A stretch of DNA of 64,000 nucleotides, taken from contig NC_071646.1 in the NCBI RefSeq assembly GCF_014839835.1, forward strand, positions 5,456,001-5,520,000. Reading direction: 5' to 3'. This DNA comes from Dryobates pubescens (lineage: Eukaryota > Chordata > Aves > Piciformes > Picidae). Position numbers and translations under genes: made by a program. Every line of letters begins with the position of its first letter. Within the stretch, counting starts at the first letter, position 1. Shown here one piece after another: positions 41,701 through 53,700 of the stretch. Below the pieces are notes generated by a model. That model made no database searches. It was not told the origin of the DNA and was given only the letters and a program-made list of their open reading frames with translations.

Positions 41701-42263
41701 CTGCAGAAGCTCTCCCTGGAGCCTTCTCCTCTCCAGGCTGCACAACCCCAACTCTCCCAGCCTGGCCTCCCAGCAGAGGGCTTCCAGCCCTCAAGAGAGG
41801 TTCCAGCATCTCAGCTTGCTTCTGGGATCTTGCCTCTCCAAGCTCCTCAGCCTCCTCTCCTCCTGCTTTGCTGCTGCCAGCTGAGGGAGGGCAGCTTAGA
41901 ACATCAGCCAGGCTCTTAAGGAGCCAAAGAGTGCAGAACCTGTGGTCCCTGAGAGGATGCTGACAAGCTTTCATCTCATGGGAGCATGGCTCCAGGCCAG
42001 AGAGGAGGCTGTCCCCTGGGATGCTGTCCTGGGGCCTCGCTGTTGGCTCTGGGTGAGGGTGCAGGGCAGATTTTGCATCCCCCCCAACCCTGAGACCCCC
42101 CACAAGGAGTGCCTGGGAGGTGCTGTGCTGTGGCTGTGCTGCTTGGCCAGCAGACCCCCAAGCTGTGTCCCCAGAGCCAGGCTCCTCTTGGGCTTTGAGG
42201 ATGCCAAGGGCAGCCTGGGGTTTCTGAGCATGCCCTGAAGCCCTTGCAGGTGTGAGCTGCCAG
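41452..42263 (+). repeat. Inverted duplication arm 4L
   Basis: Reverse complement of 51126-51930, about 97-98% alike. The part 41690-42263 is not CR1 and carries a 98-codon + ORF of unknown meaning (41942-42238) that is also open in the partner. Confidence 0.88.
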
Positions 42264-42537
42264 CTCCTGTCCTTGCCAGCTCTGATGGCTTCCATCTTCC
42301 CTTTCCCCTGTCCTCCTGTCTGTCCTGCCTCCCCTACCCTGAGCTTCTCCTGGGGCTGCCATTCCTCAGCCTGGGACTGTGCTTTCTGCTGGGGCTTTGC
42401 CTGCTTAGGGACTTCCATGCATTCCCTCTGCACCTCAGCATGCAGCCACACTCTTCTCCTCCTGCAGGGGCAAAGGCTCCTTCACCATCTGGCTCTGGGA
42501 ATGGAAAACCCCAGTTAGTGCCTTCCTCATGGCAGCT
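42264..42537. other. Unrecognised intergenic DNA
   Basis: C/T-rich. No gene seen. Confidence 0.4.
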
Positions 42538-42690
42538 CACAGGATGTTAGGGGTTGGAAAGGACCTCTGGAGATCATCCAGTCCAACCCCCCCCCTCCCC
42601 CTGCCTGAGCAGGACCATAGCATCCAGCACAGGTCACACAGGAACACATCCAGATGGGGCTGGAAAGGCTCCTGAGAAGGAGACTTCACA
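42538..42690 (-). mobile_element. CR1 3' end, subtype D
   Basis: GGATGTTAGGGGTTGGAAAG terminus. Confidence 0.8.
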
Positions 42691-42769
42691 ACCTGCAAGG
42701 AAAGAAACTCTGATGAGCTCCCCAGACTGGAACCTCCTCCACTGGAAGGGTCCTCAAAGCCTGGCACAG

Positions 42770-43230
42770 GCTGGGGAGGGGTCTGAGGCACAGTCCTGGG
42801 AGGAGAGGCTGAGGGAGCTGGGGTTGCTTAGCCTGCAGGAGAGGAGGCTCAGGGGAGACCTTCTTGCTCTCTGCAACTCCCTGCAGGGAGGTTGGAGCCA
42901 GGGGGGGGTTGGGCTCTTCTCCCAGGCAAGCAGCACCAGAACAAGAGGACACAGTCTCAAGCTGTGCCAGGGGAGGTTTAGGCTGGAGGGGAGGAGAAAG
43001 TTCTTCCCAGCCAGAGAGATTGGCCCTGGGGATGTGCTGCCCAGGGAGGTGGTGGAGTCCCCATCCCTGGAGGTGTTCAAGAGGGGATTGGATGTGGCAC
43101 TTGGTGCCATGGGTTAGTTGGTCAGGAGGTGTTGGGTGATAGGTTGGACTTGATGATCTCTGAGGGTGTTTCTAACCTTGTTGGTTGGGCAAGATGACCT
43201 TTGAGTGTATCTTCCAACCCGATGCAACCT
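42770..43230 (+). mobile_element. CR1 fragment, subtype A plus short extra tail
   Basis: [23 protein letters not shown]; 43170-43230 repeats a second CR1-like terminus. Confidence 0.88.
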
Positions 43231-43299
43231 GTGAGACTGTGACCATGGTGCTGCTGTCAGCATCTTTGTGGGGCTTTAGAGAGCACAGTGCTGGGGGTG

Positions 43300-43868
43300 A
43301 AGAGAAAGGGAGGGGATTCTGCCCCTCTACTCCACTGTGCTGAGACCACAGCTGGAGCTCTGGGGCCAGCTCTGGAGCCTCTGTGCCAGGAAGGCTCTGG
43401 AGGGGCTGGAAGGTGTCCAGAGCAGGGCCAAGAGGAGGAGCAGAGGGCTGGAGCTGCTCTGCGCTGCAGACAGCCTGAGGGAGTTGGGGTTGTGCAGGCT
43501 GGAGAGGAGAAGGCTCCCAGGAGACCTCATTGTGGCCTTCCAGGATGTGAAGGGGGTTCCAAGAAAGCTGGGGAGGGACTTTGGAGGGTGTCAGGGAGGG
43601 ACAGGACTGGGGGGGATGGAGCAGAGCTAGAAGTGGGGAGCTGGAGATTGGCTGTGAGGAAGAAGTTGTTGGCCAGGAGGGTGGTGAGAGCCTGGCACAG
43701 GCTGCCCAGGGAGGTGGTGGAAGCCTCCTGCCTGGAGGTGTTTGCAGCCAGGCTGGAGGTGGCTGTGAGCAACCTGCTGTGGTGTGAGGTGTCCCTGCCC
43801 ATGGCAGGGGCTTGGAGCTGGCTGAGCCTTGAGCTCCCTTCCAACCCTGACAGCTCTGTGATTTATGA
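43300..43868 (+). mobile_element. CR1 fragment, subtype B, long
   Basis: Extends upstream to LLRPQLELWGQLWSL; a useful reference for subtype B. Confidence 0.92.
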
Positions 43869-44517
43869 TTCAGAAAGCAAATGCAGCTCCTTGTTTCCCC
43901 CTCCTCAGAGGCCACCCAAGTGGCACCAAGCCCCTTCCAGCAGAGCTGTGGAATGTTTCCAAGCCCTACCCCAAGGCAATGCCCTCACCCACCCCTTGTG
44001 TAACTCCCTCTGCCTGTAAGTGCCTTATCCCAGGCTTTGCTCACCCAGCTCTGAGCTGTGCCTAAGCTGGGATTGACAGAGAATCCTGTTGAGGGGAACA
44101 CCCTGGCTGCAGAGAGCACGGAGCAAAGAGGCACTTTGGATCTGCCCTGCTGGACGGGCACAGCGACCTGGGGACCATCTCCAGGAGGCCTCCTGAGCTC
44201 TCTTGGTAGAGAAGAAGAGCCCTGCTTCAGCCCTGAGCACCTGAGCTGGCCCTGCTGGGGGGCAGCACAGAGGCTATTTGGGGCAGGGGCTGCATCGCTG
44301 TTTTTAGCACAGGCAGCAGTGCAAAGGGCTGCAGGACCTCGGCGCCTCGGGGAGCCGTCGGGAAAGGAGGTGGAAAAAGCCATCCTCTGGACACCTTCCC
44401 AGCCAGGGATGAGCCCGGGGAGAGCAGAGGAGAAGACAGCCTGAGGTTCATCTGGTGGAGAAGAAGAGCAGCAAGCCCTGCACGCAGCCGGGCAGGTCCC
44501 GGGCAGCCCGTCCCGAG
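43869..44517 (+). promoter_or_regulatory. Upstream region and probable 5' UTR of PNPLA1
   Basis: No TATA box. CpGs rise from 44330 to the start codon. The transcription start cannot be placed. Confidence 0.4.
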
Positions 44518-44719
44518 ATGGCCGAGGAGAGCCTGCAGGGCTCCAGCACTCCGTTCTCCCTCTCCTTCTCGGGCAGCGGCTTCCTCGTCCTCTACCAGGT
44601 CGGGGTGGTGCAGTCCCTCCTGGAGCTGGCTCCTGAGCTCCTCAAGTCTGCCTGCAAGGTCTACGGCTCCTCCGCCGGCTCCCTGATCGCCGCCGCCGTG
44701 GTCTGCGGCGTGGGTCTGG
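44518..44719 (+). CDS. PNPLA1: PNPLA1 coding exon 1, nucleophile elbow
   Basis: Residues 1-67 with [11 protein letters not shown] and YGSSAGSL. Donor GTAAGG. A CR1 starts about 12 bp after the donor. Confidence 0.93.
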
Positions 44720-47700
44720 GTAAGGCTGCGCAGGGCTGGAGCTGCTCTGCCCTCGGGGCAGGCTGAGAGAGTTGGGGCTGGGCAGGCTGGAGAGGAGAAG
44801 GCTCCCAGGAGACCTCCTTGTGGCTTTCCAGGAGCTGCAGGGGGCTGCAGGAAAGCTGGGGAGGGACTTTGGAGGGTGTCAGGGAGGGATAGGACTGGGG
44901 GGGATGGAGCAGAACTGGAAGTGGGGAGCTGGAGATTGGCTGTGAGGAAGAAGTTGTTGGCCAGGAGGGTGGTGAGAGCCTGGCACAGGCTGCCCAGGGA
45001 GGTGGTGGAAGCCTCCTGCCTAGGAGGTGTTTGCAGCCAGGCTGGAGGTGGCTGTGAGCAACCTGCTGTGGTGTGAGGTGTCCCTGCCCATGGCAGGGGG
45101 GTTGGAACTGGCTGAGCCTGGAGCTCCCTTCCAGCCCTGACAATTCTAAGAGCTCCCTTTGCTGCCTGGCTTGCCTTGCAGGACTCTCCTGGCTGGGGGT
45201 GGGGGGAAAGCAGTGCTGGTGGAACTCAGACACCAGGCACAGGAGGAGTCTGCAGAGGTTGTCAGGTTTGGGTGGTGCCAGCTGCTGCAGCCCATTGCTG
45301 CTGCCTGCATCTCAGCTGGGGGGGGGAGGTGCTGCAGGAGTCAAGCTGGAGCTGCCTGTGTGGTGCTGGCCCCTGCTGAAGGAGGAGGTCTCTCTCTGCT
45401 ACAAGGACTGAGGAGTGTGGCCAGCAGAGCCAGGGAGGTTCTCTTCCCCCTCTGCTCTGCCCCCATGAGACCTCAATGGGAATACTGCATCCAGTTCTGG
45501 GCTCCCCAGCTCAGGAGGGAACAGGGATCTGCTGGACAGAGTCCAAGGGAGGGCTCCAAAGATGCTGAAGGGACTGGAGACTGCCTGGGGAGGAGAAGCT
45601 GAGAGCCCTGGGGGTGGTTAGTGTGGAGAGGAGAAGACTGAGAGGGATCTGATCAATGGCTATCAATAGCTGAGGGCTGGGGGGCAGGAGGGAGGGGACA
45701 GGGCCAGGCTCTGCTCAGCTGCACCCAGGGAGAGGCCAAGGGGCAGTGGATGGAAACTGCAGCACAGGAGGCTCCAGCTCAGCATGAGGAGGAACTTCTG
45801 CACTGTGAGAGTCACAGAGGCCTGGAGCAGGCTGCCCAGAGAGGTTGTGCAGTCTCCTTCTCTGGAGCCTTCCCAGCCCTGTCTGTGCCCTGGGCTGGAT
45901 TCTCTGCTCCTGCTCTGGTGGGGGCAGCCCTCTGGTGCCCTATGGATCAGCTCCCCTTAGCCATGCAGGGACATGTGGGGCAGGCACTTAGGGAGCTCCA
46001 GAGCTGGCAGCTCTCTTTGTGTGTTGCTTTGGGTTATGCTACTCAACCTTTCCAGCACAAGGGCTGCCTGGATGTTAGGAACAAGTTCTGCACCATCAGG
46101 GTGGTGGAACACTGCAACAGGTTGCCCAGGGAGGTGGTTGCTGTCCCATCCCTGCAGATGTTCAAGGTGAGGCTCGAGAGGGCAACCTGATCTAGTGGAG
46201 GATGCAGAGGGGGTTGGACTGGATGGCTTTTGGAGGTCCCTTCCCACCCAGACCATTCTATGACTCTGCAAGATGTGCTGTGACTCCTTCCAGCTCCAGG
46301 AGCTCCTTTCCCCTTGGCAAAAGCTCACCAGGGCTCCTCAGAGGGACAGGTCCAGGGGGGGCAGCAGTCCCTGCTCTGACCTGGCTCAGGAGTTCCTCTT
46401 ACTGCTTCAAAAGAAGTTTTACTCTGAACCTCTTTAGACAATGGAAGCAACTCCCCCTGAACCTCCTCCCCCTCCCCCAGCAATAAGATCCTCTCTATGC
46501 AGAATTAATTCAGAGCACTTAATCCACTTCTAATAATCACATCCTCCCATATTTCCACTTGGTGCCCATGTGTAAACCAGGGCACCCAAGGCTTAAGGCT
46601 TGGGAGGCTGATCCAAGCCCTGCTTCAAGCACCACTCCCTTGAGAGGAGGTTGGAGCCAAGTAGGGGCTGGGCTCTTCTCCCCAGGTGACAGAAGGAGAG
46701 GAGATGGCCTGAAATTGTGCCAGCAGAGGGTTGGGTTGGAGATGAGGAGCAATTTCTTTGCTGGAGGAGTGGTCAGGGCTGGGCAGAGGCTGCCCAGGGA
46801 GGTGGTGGTGGAGTCCCCATGGCTGGAGGGGCTCAAGCAAGCTGCGGCCCTGGCTCTTGGGGCCATGGTTTGGGTGTCAGGAGGTGTTAGGTAGTAGCTT
46901 GGAGTTGATAATCTCTGAGGTCTTTTCCAACCTGATTGAGTCTGATTCTGTGATTCTAAGCAAGGTGTGGCCATGGCTCTTGGTTTGGTGGCCATGAGCT
47001 GATGTTGGACTGGATGATGTGGGAGGATACTGAGACACTTGAAGGTGTCCTGGGGGCAGATGGCCAGCTCCCCTGTGAAGGGGGACACAGTGATCACAGC
47101 CTCCTCCACACAAGATTCCAGCCTCAAGGCAGAACAGAGGGGCAGGAGAAATCTCTCCTCACCTATTGATCACAACCCTTCTAACCCACCCCAGGGTACC
47201 AGTGGCCTTCTTGGCCACAAGGCCACACTGGGGGCTGATGGGCAGGATGACCCCAGCCCAGGCTGCCACCCACCAGCACTGGCCACCAAAAAAGAAGGGT
47301 AAAACCCCTCCAAAAGCAGAGAGGTTTGCCCCTTCCCCTTCCAAGCTGCTTCATTGCAGGAGGAGACTGACCCTCACAGCTTGGGAGGGCTTTGGTGAAG
47401 CTGGGAAGGGTTGCTGCTGGGCTTACCATGGTGCTGGGTGGGAAGAGAGCATAGCTGATCCTGCAGAGGTTCTCTATGGAGATCTGGATGCTGCCATTGA
47501 AGATCTGGAAGCAGAAGAAGATGGCAGGGCAGTCCCGGGGGCAGATGTCCAGCTCCCCTGTGAAGGGGGACACAGTGATCACAGCCTCCTCCAGGCTGGA
47601 CACGGGCTGCAGGCCAGTGAATCCTCCATCCACGTATCTCTGGGGGCAGAGCAGAGGCAGGGCTGGCTCTCAGGGCTGCTGCAGCCTGTGTGAGGCCAGC

Positions 47701-50700
47701 AGCACCGAGAGGAGAGCAGGCAGCTGCAGAAACCTCTGCTGCCCTCAGCCAGCCCCAGCAGGTCCTTGCTTTGGGAAGGACACTGAGGGACTGGAAGGTG
47801 TCCAGAGAAGGGCAACAAAGCTGGGGAGGGGTCTGGGGCACAGCCCTGGGAGGAGAGGCTGAGGGAGCTGGGGTTGCTTAGCCTGCAGGAGAGGAGGCTC
47901 AGGGGAGACCTTCTTGCTCTCTGCAACTGCCTGCAGGGAGGTTGGAGCCAGGTGGGGGTTGGGCTCTTCTCCCAGGCACCCAGCACCAGAACAAGAGGAC
48001 ACAGTCTCAAGCTGTGCCAGGGGAGGTTGAGGCTGGAGGGGAGGAGAAAGTTCATCCCAGCAACAGAGATTGGCCCTGGGGATGTGCTGCCCAGGGAGGT
48101 GGTGGAGTCCCTGGGAGGTGTTCAAGAGGGGACTGGATGTGGCCCTTGGAGCCATGGTTTAGTTGTCAGGAGGTGTTGGGTGTCAGATTGGACTTGCTGA
48201 GCTCTGAGGCTTCTTCCAGCCTATTGATTGTGTGATTCTGTGACCTCATCCACCCCAAGCAGTTCTGTGGGGACACTGAGGGGGAGCTGAGCTTTCAGGG
48301 TTCAAATAAGAGCAGAGGAAAGAATTCCTGCAGACTCTGCTGGCTGCTAGAGCCACCCTGCTGCACCTAAGAAAGAATGCAGGAGTTGGGGGAATGCATT
48401 CAGACAAAGCCAAAAGGACCTTTTCCTGCCCACATGGGCCTGAACTCCTCCACAAATCAGCCAAGGTCCCAAAGCTGCTTCTCTGGTTCCTCTCGCTGGG
48501 GCAGCAGGGTAGAGCTGGGGCCATCCAGCAGCTCTTGCTGCAGGCACCAGTGCTGAGTGGGGGTCTGCTTCAGCAGGGCTGGTAGGAACCACCCACCTAG
48601 AGGTGCTGAGATGATCTTGTGCCCAAAACATCTTCCCCAGGGGGAGAAAAAACCTTCTGGGGAGTGAGGACTCTGCTTGGGTTTCTAAGGTGGAAAAGGA
48701 GCGTGGCCCAAGCTCTGTCAGATCCACTTTGGGGAGGAGTGGGGCAAAAAAGAAGGTAGAAGTTGTGCTTGGGGTGGCTGTGGTCATGTCCCTGCCTTGC
48801 CCTGCACCTGGGCTGGGTGAGGAGGGCTGAGCTCTTCAAGCCAGGCTGTCCTTTGCCACCCCACAGGTCACCAGCTGGGCTCATGCCGGCTGGTGCAGGC
48901 AGGGACGCTCCTGGCACTGCCTGCCAAGGTCCTGCCTTGCTCACCTTGAGCCAAAGCCCTGTCCAGAGGCAGAGCCCCCAGAGCTGGGGCTGGCCCTCAG
49001 CTCCTGCCTGGCAGCTCGAGGGCAGTTTGTTCCTTGCTTTCCCCCATTCCCAGGCCATGGAAGGTGCAGGCAGGGCAGGGGGGGTGGGATGCCTCCCCTG
49101 CCCGCAGTGTCTCTGACCCTTTAGGTATCCCTGCAGACCCTGCATGAACCCATCCAGCCCTAATCATCACACCACATGGCCTGAGCATCTGCTCTAACAT
49201 TTATAACCCCTCTTAAGACCTCTGCTGCTCCAGTTGCCTTCAGGACACTGCAGCTAATCCGTCTGTCTGTCTGTCCCTGATGCTAAACCCACCTCACGAG
49301 ACAGCCTGGAGACCTTTGCCCCTCCAGTGCCACGGTGCTCAGGCAAGGCTGTGGCTGGCTGGGGGTGCAAAGTCCCAGGGAGGCCTTCTGGGTGCCAGGA
49401 TGACTCACTGCAGCCTTGGGGAGCCAGGGAAGATTTTGGCTCCGAGAGTTTAAAGCCCCAAGGTGAGGTCTCCCCCCAAGGGAGGGCTTTGTTTCAGCAA
49501 AGGGACCAAAAGCACAGGATCCCAGGATCAGAGGATGTTAGAGGTTGGAAGGGACCTCTGGAGATCATCCAGTCCATCCCCCCTGCCAGAGCAGGAGCAG
49601 AGAATCCAGCCCAGGTCACACAGGGACACATCCAGACAGCACTGGGAAGGCTCCAGAGCAGGAGACTCCACAACCTCTCTGGGCAGCCTGCTCCAGGGCT
49701 CTGGGAGCCTCACAGTGCAGAAGTTCCTCCTCATGCTGAGCTGGAGCCTCCTGTGCTGCAGTTTCCATCCACTGCTCCTTGGCTTCTCCCAGGGTGCAGC
49801 TGAGCAGAGCCTGGCCCTGTCCCCTCCCTCCTGCCCCCCAGCCCTCAGATCTTGATAGCCATTGATCAGATCCCTCTCAGTCTTCTCCTCTCCACACTAA
49901 CCACCCCCAGGGCTCTCAGCCTCTCCTCCCCAGGCAGTCTCCAGTCCCTTCAGCATCCTTGGAGCCCTCCCTTGGACTCTGTCCAGCAGATCCCTGTCCC
50001 TCCTGAGCTGGGGAACCCAGAGCTGGCTGCAGTATTCCCATTGAGGTCTCATGGGGGCAGAGCAGAGGGAGGAGGAGAAGCTCCCTGGCTCTGCTGGCAG
50101 CAGCTCTGCAGGGCAGCAGGGGCAGTGACTTTCTCTCTTCTCTTCCCTTCTCTTTGCCAGATGACCTAAAGGAATTTTTCTTTGCCATGGCCAAGGAAGT
50201 CAGGAAGACCATCCTGGGGCCTCTCTCTCCCAAGTGCAGCTTGCTGGCCAACATCAAGACAGTCCTGCAGAAGATGCTGCCAGAGGACTCCTACCAGCTG
50301 GCCTCGGGGCGGCTGCACATCTCGCTCACCCGGGTGGCTGATGGCCAGAACGTGATGGTCTCTGACTTCAGCTCAAAAGAGGAACTCATTCAGGTGAAAG
50401 GACCTTCCCCTGGTGCTGTAGGAAGCTCTTTACCCCCTGCTTGGGCTGGAGGTACCTGAGCACTGGTGGCTTAAAGCCGTGGAGCTGTGGTGCTGAGGGC
50501 TGCGGCTTAGTGCTGGGCTTGGTAGGGTTGGAGAATGGTTGGGCTGGAGGATGTGCTTGGTCTCTTCTGCCAGGCAAGCAGCAGCAGAACAAGAGGACAC
50601 AGTCTCAAGCTGTGCCAGGGGAGGTTTAGGCTGGAGGTGAGGAGGAAGTTCTTCCCAGAAAGAAAGATTGGCCCTGGGGATGTGCTGCCCAGGGAGGTGG

Positions 50701-53700
50701 TGGAGTCCCCATCCCTGGAAGAAGAGCCTGGCTGAGGCCCTTGGTGCCATGGTTGAGTTGCTCAGATGGTGCTGGGGGAGAGGTTGGACTTGGTGATCTC
50801 AAAGGTCTCTTCCAACCTGGTTAATCCTATCCTATCCTATCCTATCCTATCCTGTCCTATCCTATCCTATCCTATCCTATCCTATCCTATCCTATCCTAT
50901 CCTATCCTGCCCTGCCCTGCCCTGCCCTGCCCTATCCTATCCTATCCTATCCCATCCTATCCCATCCTATCCCATCCTATCCCATCCTATCCTATCCTAT
51001 CCTATCCTATCCTATCCTATCCTATCCTATCCTATCCTACCCTGCCCTGCCCTGCCCTGCCCTGTCCTGTCCTGTCCTATCCCATCCTATCCTATCCAGT
51101 TTTTCCTTACCAAGCAGCCTGAAAGCTGGCAGCTCACACCTGCAAGGGCTTCAGGGCATGCTCAGAAACCCCAGGCTGCCCTTGGCATCCTCAAAGCCCA
51201 AGAGGAACCTGGCTCTGGGGACACAGCTTGGGGGTCTGCTGGCCAAGCAGCACAGCCACAGCACAGCACCTCCCAGGCACTCCTTGTGGAGGGTCTCAGG
51301 GTTGGGGGGGATGCAAAATCTGCCCTGCACCCTCACCCAGAGCCCACAGGGAGGCCCCAGGACAGCATCCCAGGGGACAGCCTCCTCTCTGGCCTGGAGC
51401 CATGCTCCCATGAGATGAAAGCTTGTCAGCATCCTCTCAGGGACCACAGGTTCTGCACTCATTGGCTCCTTAAGAGCCTGGCTGATGTTCTAAGCTGCCC
51501 TCCCTCAGCTGGCAGCAGCAAAGCAGGAGGAGAGGAGGCTGAGGAGGTTGGAGAGGCAAGATCCCAGAAGCAAGCTGAGATGCTGGAACCTCTCTTGAGG
51601 GCTGGAAGCCCTCTGCTGGGAGGCCAGGCTGGGAGAGTTGGGGCTGTGCAGCCTGGAGAGGAGAAGGCTCCAGGGAGAGCTTCTGCAGTGCTTCAAGAGG
51701 ACAATCAGGAAGCTGGGGACAGAGTTTTGAGCAGGGCCTGTTGGGACTGGCCAAGGGGGATGGTTTGGAGCTAGAAGAGGCAGATTGAGAGTGGAGAGAA
51801 GGAGAAATGTTTGCCCCCGAGGGTGGGGAGAGCCTGTGCCAGGCTGCCCAGAGAGCTGGGAGCTGCCCCATGCCTGGCACCAGTGCAGGGCAGGGCTGGG
51901 AGCAGCCTGCTCTGGCTGGGGATGTCCCTGGGGACTGTGGGGGTGTTGGGATAGATGTGATCCAAAGGTCCCTTCCAACCTCCAGTGATTCTTTCTTCTT
52001 GAGGCAGTCAGGGGCAAAGCCCAGGTGGTGCCAAGAGCCTGGCTCCAGGAGGTTTGCCCAGCCTGCAGCTGCAGGCACTCAGTCATCAGCTTGTGCTCAG
52101 AAGACCTCTGACAGGAGCATTTACTTCTGCAATTGCTCTCTTCCCTCAGGCTCTCCTCTGCAGCTGCTTTCTTCCCATCTACTGTGGCTTCATCCCTCCA
52201 TCCTACCGGGGTGTGGTGAGTGACACTTCAGCAACCCCCTGCAGCACCTCCTTGCCCTGGGGCTTCACATTCCCTGCAGCACAGAGGAGACAAATGTGTG
52301 CCAGGGCTTCCCCTGGGCTCAATGGAGGACGATAAAGCCTCTTAGCTCCTCCTTCAGCCCATCTAAGATGATAGCTGGCTGGCACTGTCATCTGGAGAGG
52401 CCTCTCCTGCTTTGCCTGGGGACAGAGGCTGGCTGATGGATCTTGCCCTGAGCTTGGGGGGATGCCCACACTCCTGACCCTGGCACACAACCCACTGAGG
52501 GAGTTGGGGTTGTGCAGGCTGGAGAAGAAAAGGCTCCCAGGAGACCTCCTTGTGGCCTCCCAGGAGCTGCAGGGGGCTGCAGGAAAGCTGGGGAGGGACT
52601 TTGGAGGGGGTCAGGGAGGGACAGGACTGGGGGGGATGGAGCAGAACTGGAAGTGGGGAGATGGAGATTGGCTGTGAGGAAGAAGTTGTTGGCCAGGAGG
52701 GTGGTGAGAGCCTGGCACAGGCTGCCCAGGGAGGTGGTGGAAGCCTCCTGCCTGGAGGTGTTTGCAGCCAGGCTGGAGGTGGCTGTGAGCAACCTGCTGT
52801 GGTGTGAGGTGTCCCTGCCCATGGCAGGGGCTTGGAGCTGGCTGAGCCTGGAGCTCCCTTCCAGCCCTGCCAGCTCTGTGGTTCCATGAAGCCTGCAGGA
52901 CCCAGGGCATGGCTGTGTGAAGCTCCTCTGCACTCTCACCTCATGACTTCCATCAGCTGCAGTCCTTGCAGCCTCATCCCCCACTGAGGTGGGTGGCAAA
53001 TTATCCTTTGTGGCTAAGGAGAGGACATTTTGCTTGCCTGGTGAGCAGCCCTCAGGGCTCTGCAGGCAGCCAAGAGGTGCAGGGAGCTCTCCTGCCCTCC
53101 TGCTCAAGCTCAGGACTGGAAACGTTCAGGCCACTCTAAGGTGGGTGAGGTTTGAGTGGCCTAATGAGTGCCAGAGCAGCTTCACAGAGCTCTGTGCACT
53201 GAAAGAGTTCTGCTCCCCATTTGATAAGTGCTGCTGCCTACAGCCCCTGCTCCAGGGCCCAGCTGGGGGCCAGAGGCAGGGCAGCAGGAGGAGCTGGAAA
53301 AGACCAGCATGGAGTGAGGGGTGTGAGGAGATGCTGGTCTGAGTGGGAAGAGAACCAGAAAGGTTGGAAAAGACCTCAGAGCTCAGCAAGTCCAAGCTGT
53401 CACCCAGCACCTCCTGACAACTCAACCATGGCTCCAAGGGCCAGATCCAGTCCCCTCTGGAGCTGAGGAGAAAGTTCTTCCCAGAGAGAGTTGTTGGCCC
53501 TTGGGATGTGCTAAACACCTCCAGAGACAGGGACTCCACCACCTCCCTGGGCAGCACATCCCCAGGGCCAATCTCTCTTGCTGGGAAGAACTTTCTCCTC
53601 CCCTCCAGCCTAACCCTCCCCTGGCACAGCTTGAGACTGTGTCCTCTTGTTCTGGTGCTGGGTGCCTGGCAGAAGAGCCCAACCTGGCTCCAACCTTCCT

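Noticed and set aside
44455-44517. Upstream non-ATG extension of PNPLA1 exon 1
   Set aside because: Open in frame from a GTG, but the ATG at 44518 lines up with the human N-terminus.
47181-47633. Minus-strand ORF with PNPLA1-like protein
   Set aside because: It is the inverted copy of a single exon reading on into intron sequence; not a separate gene.
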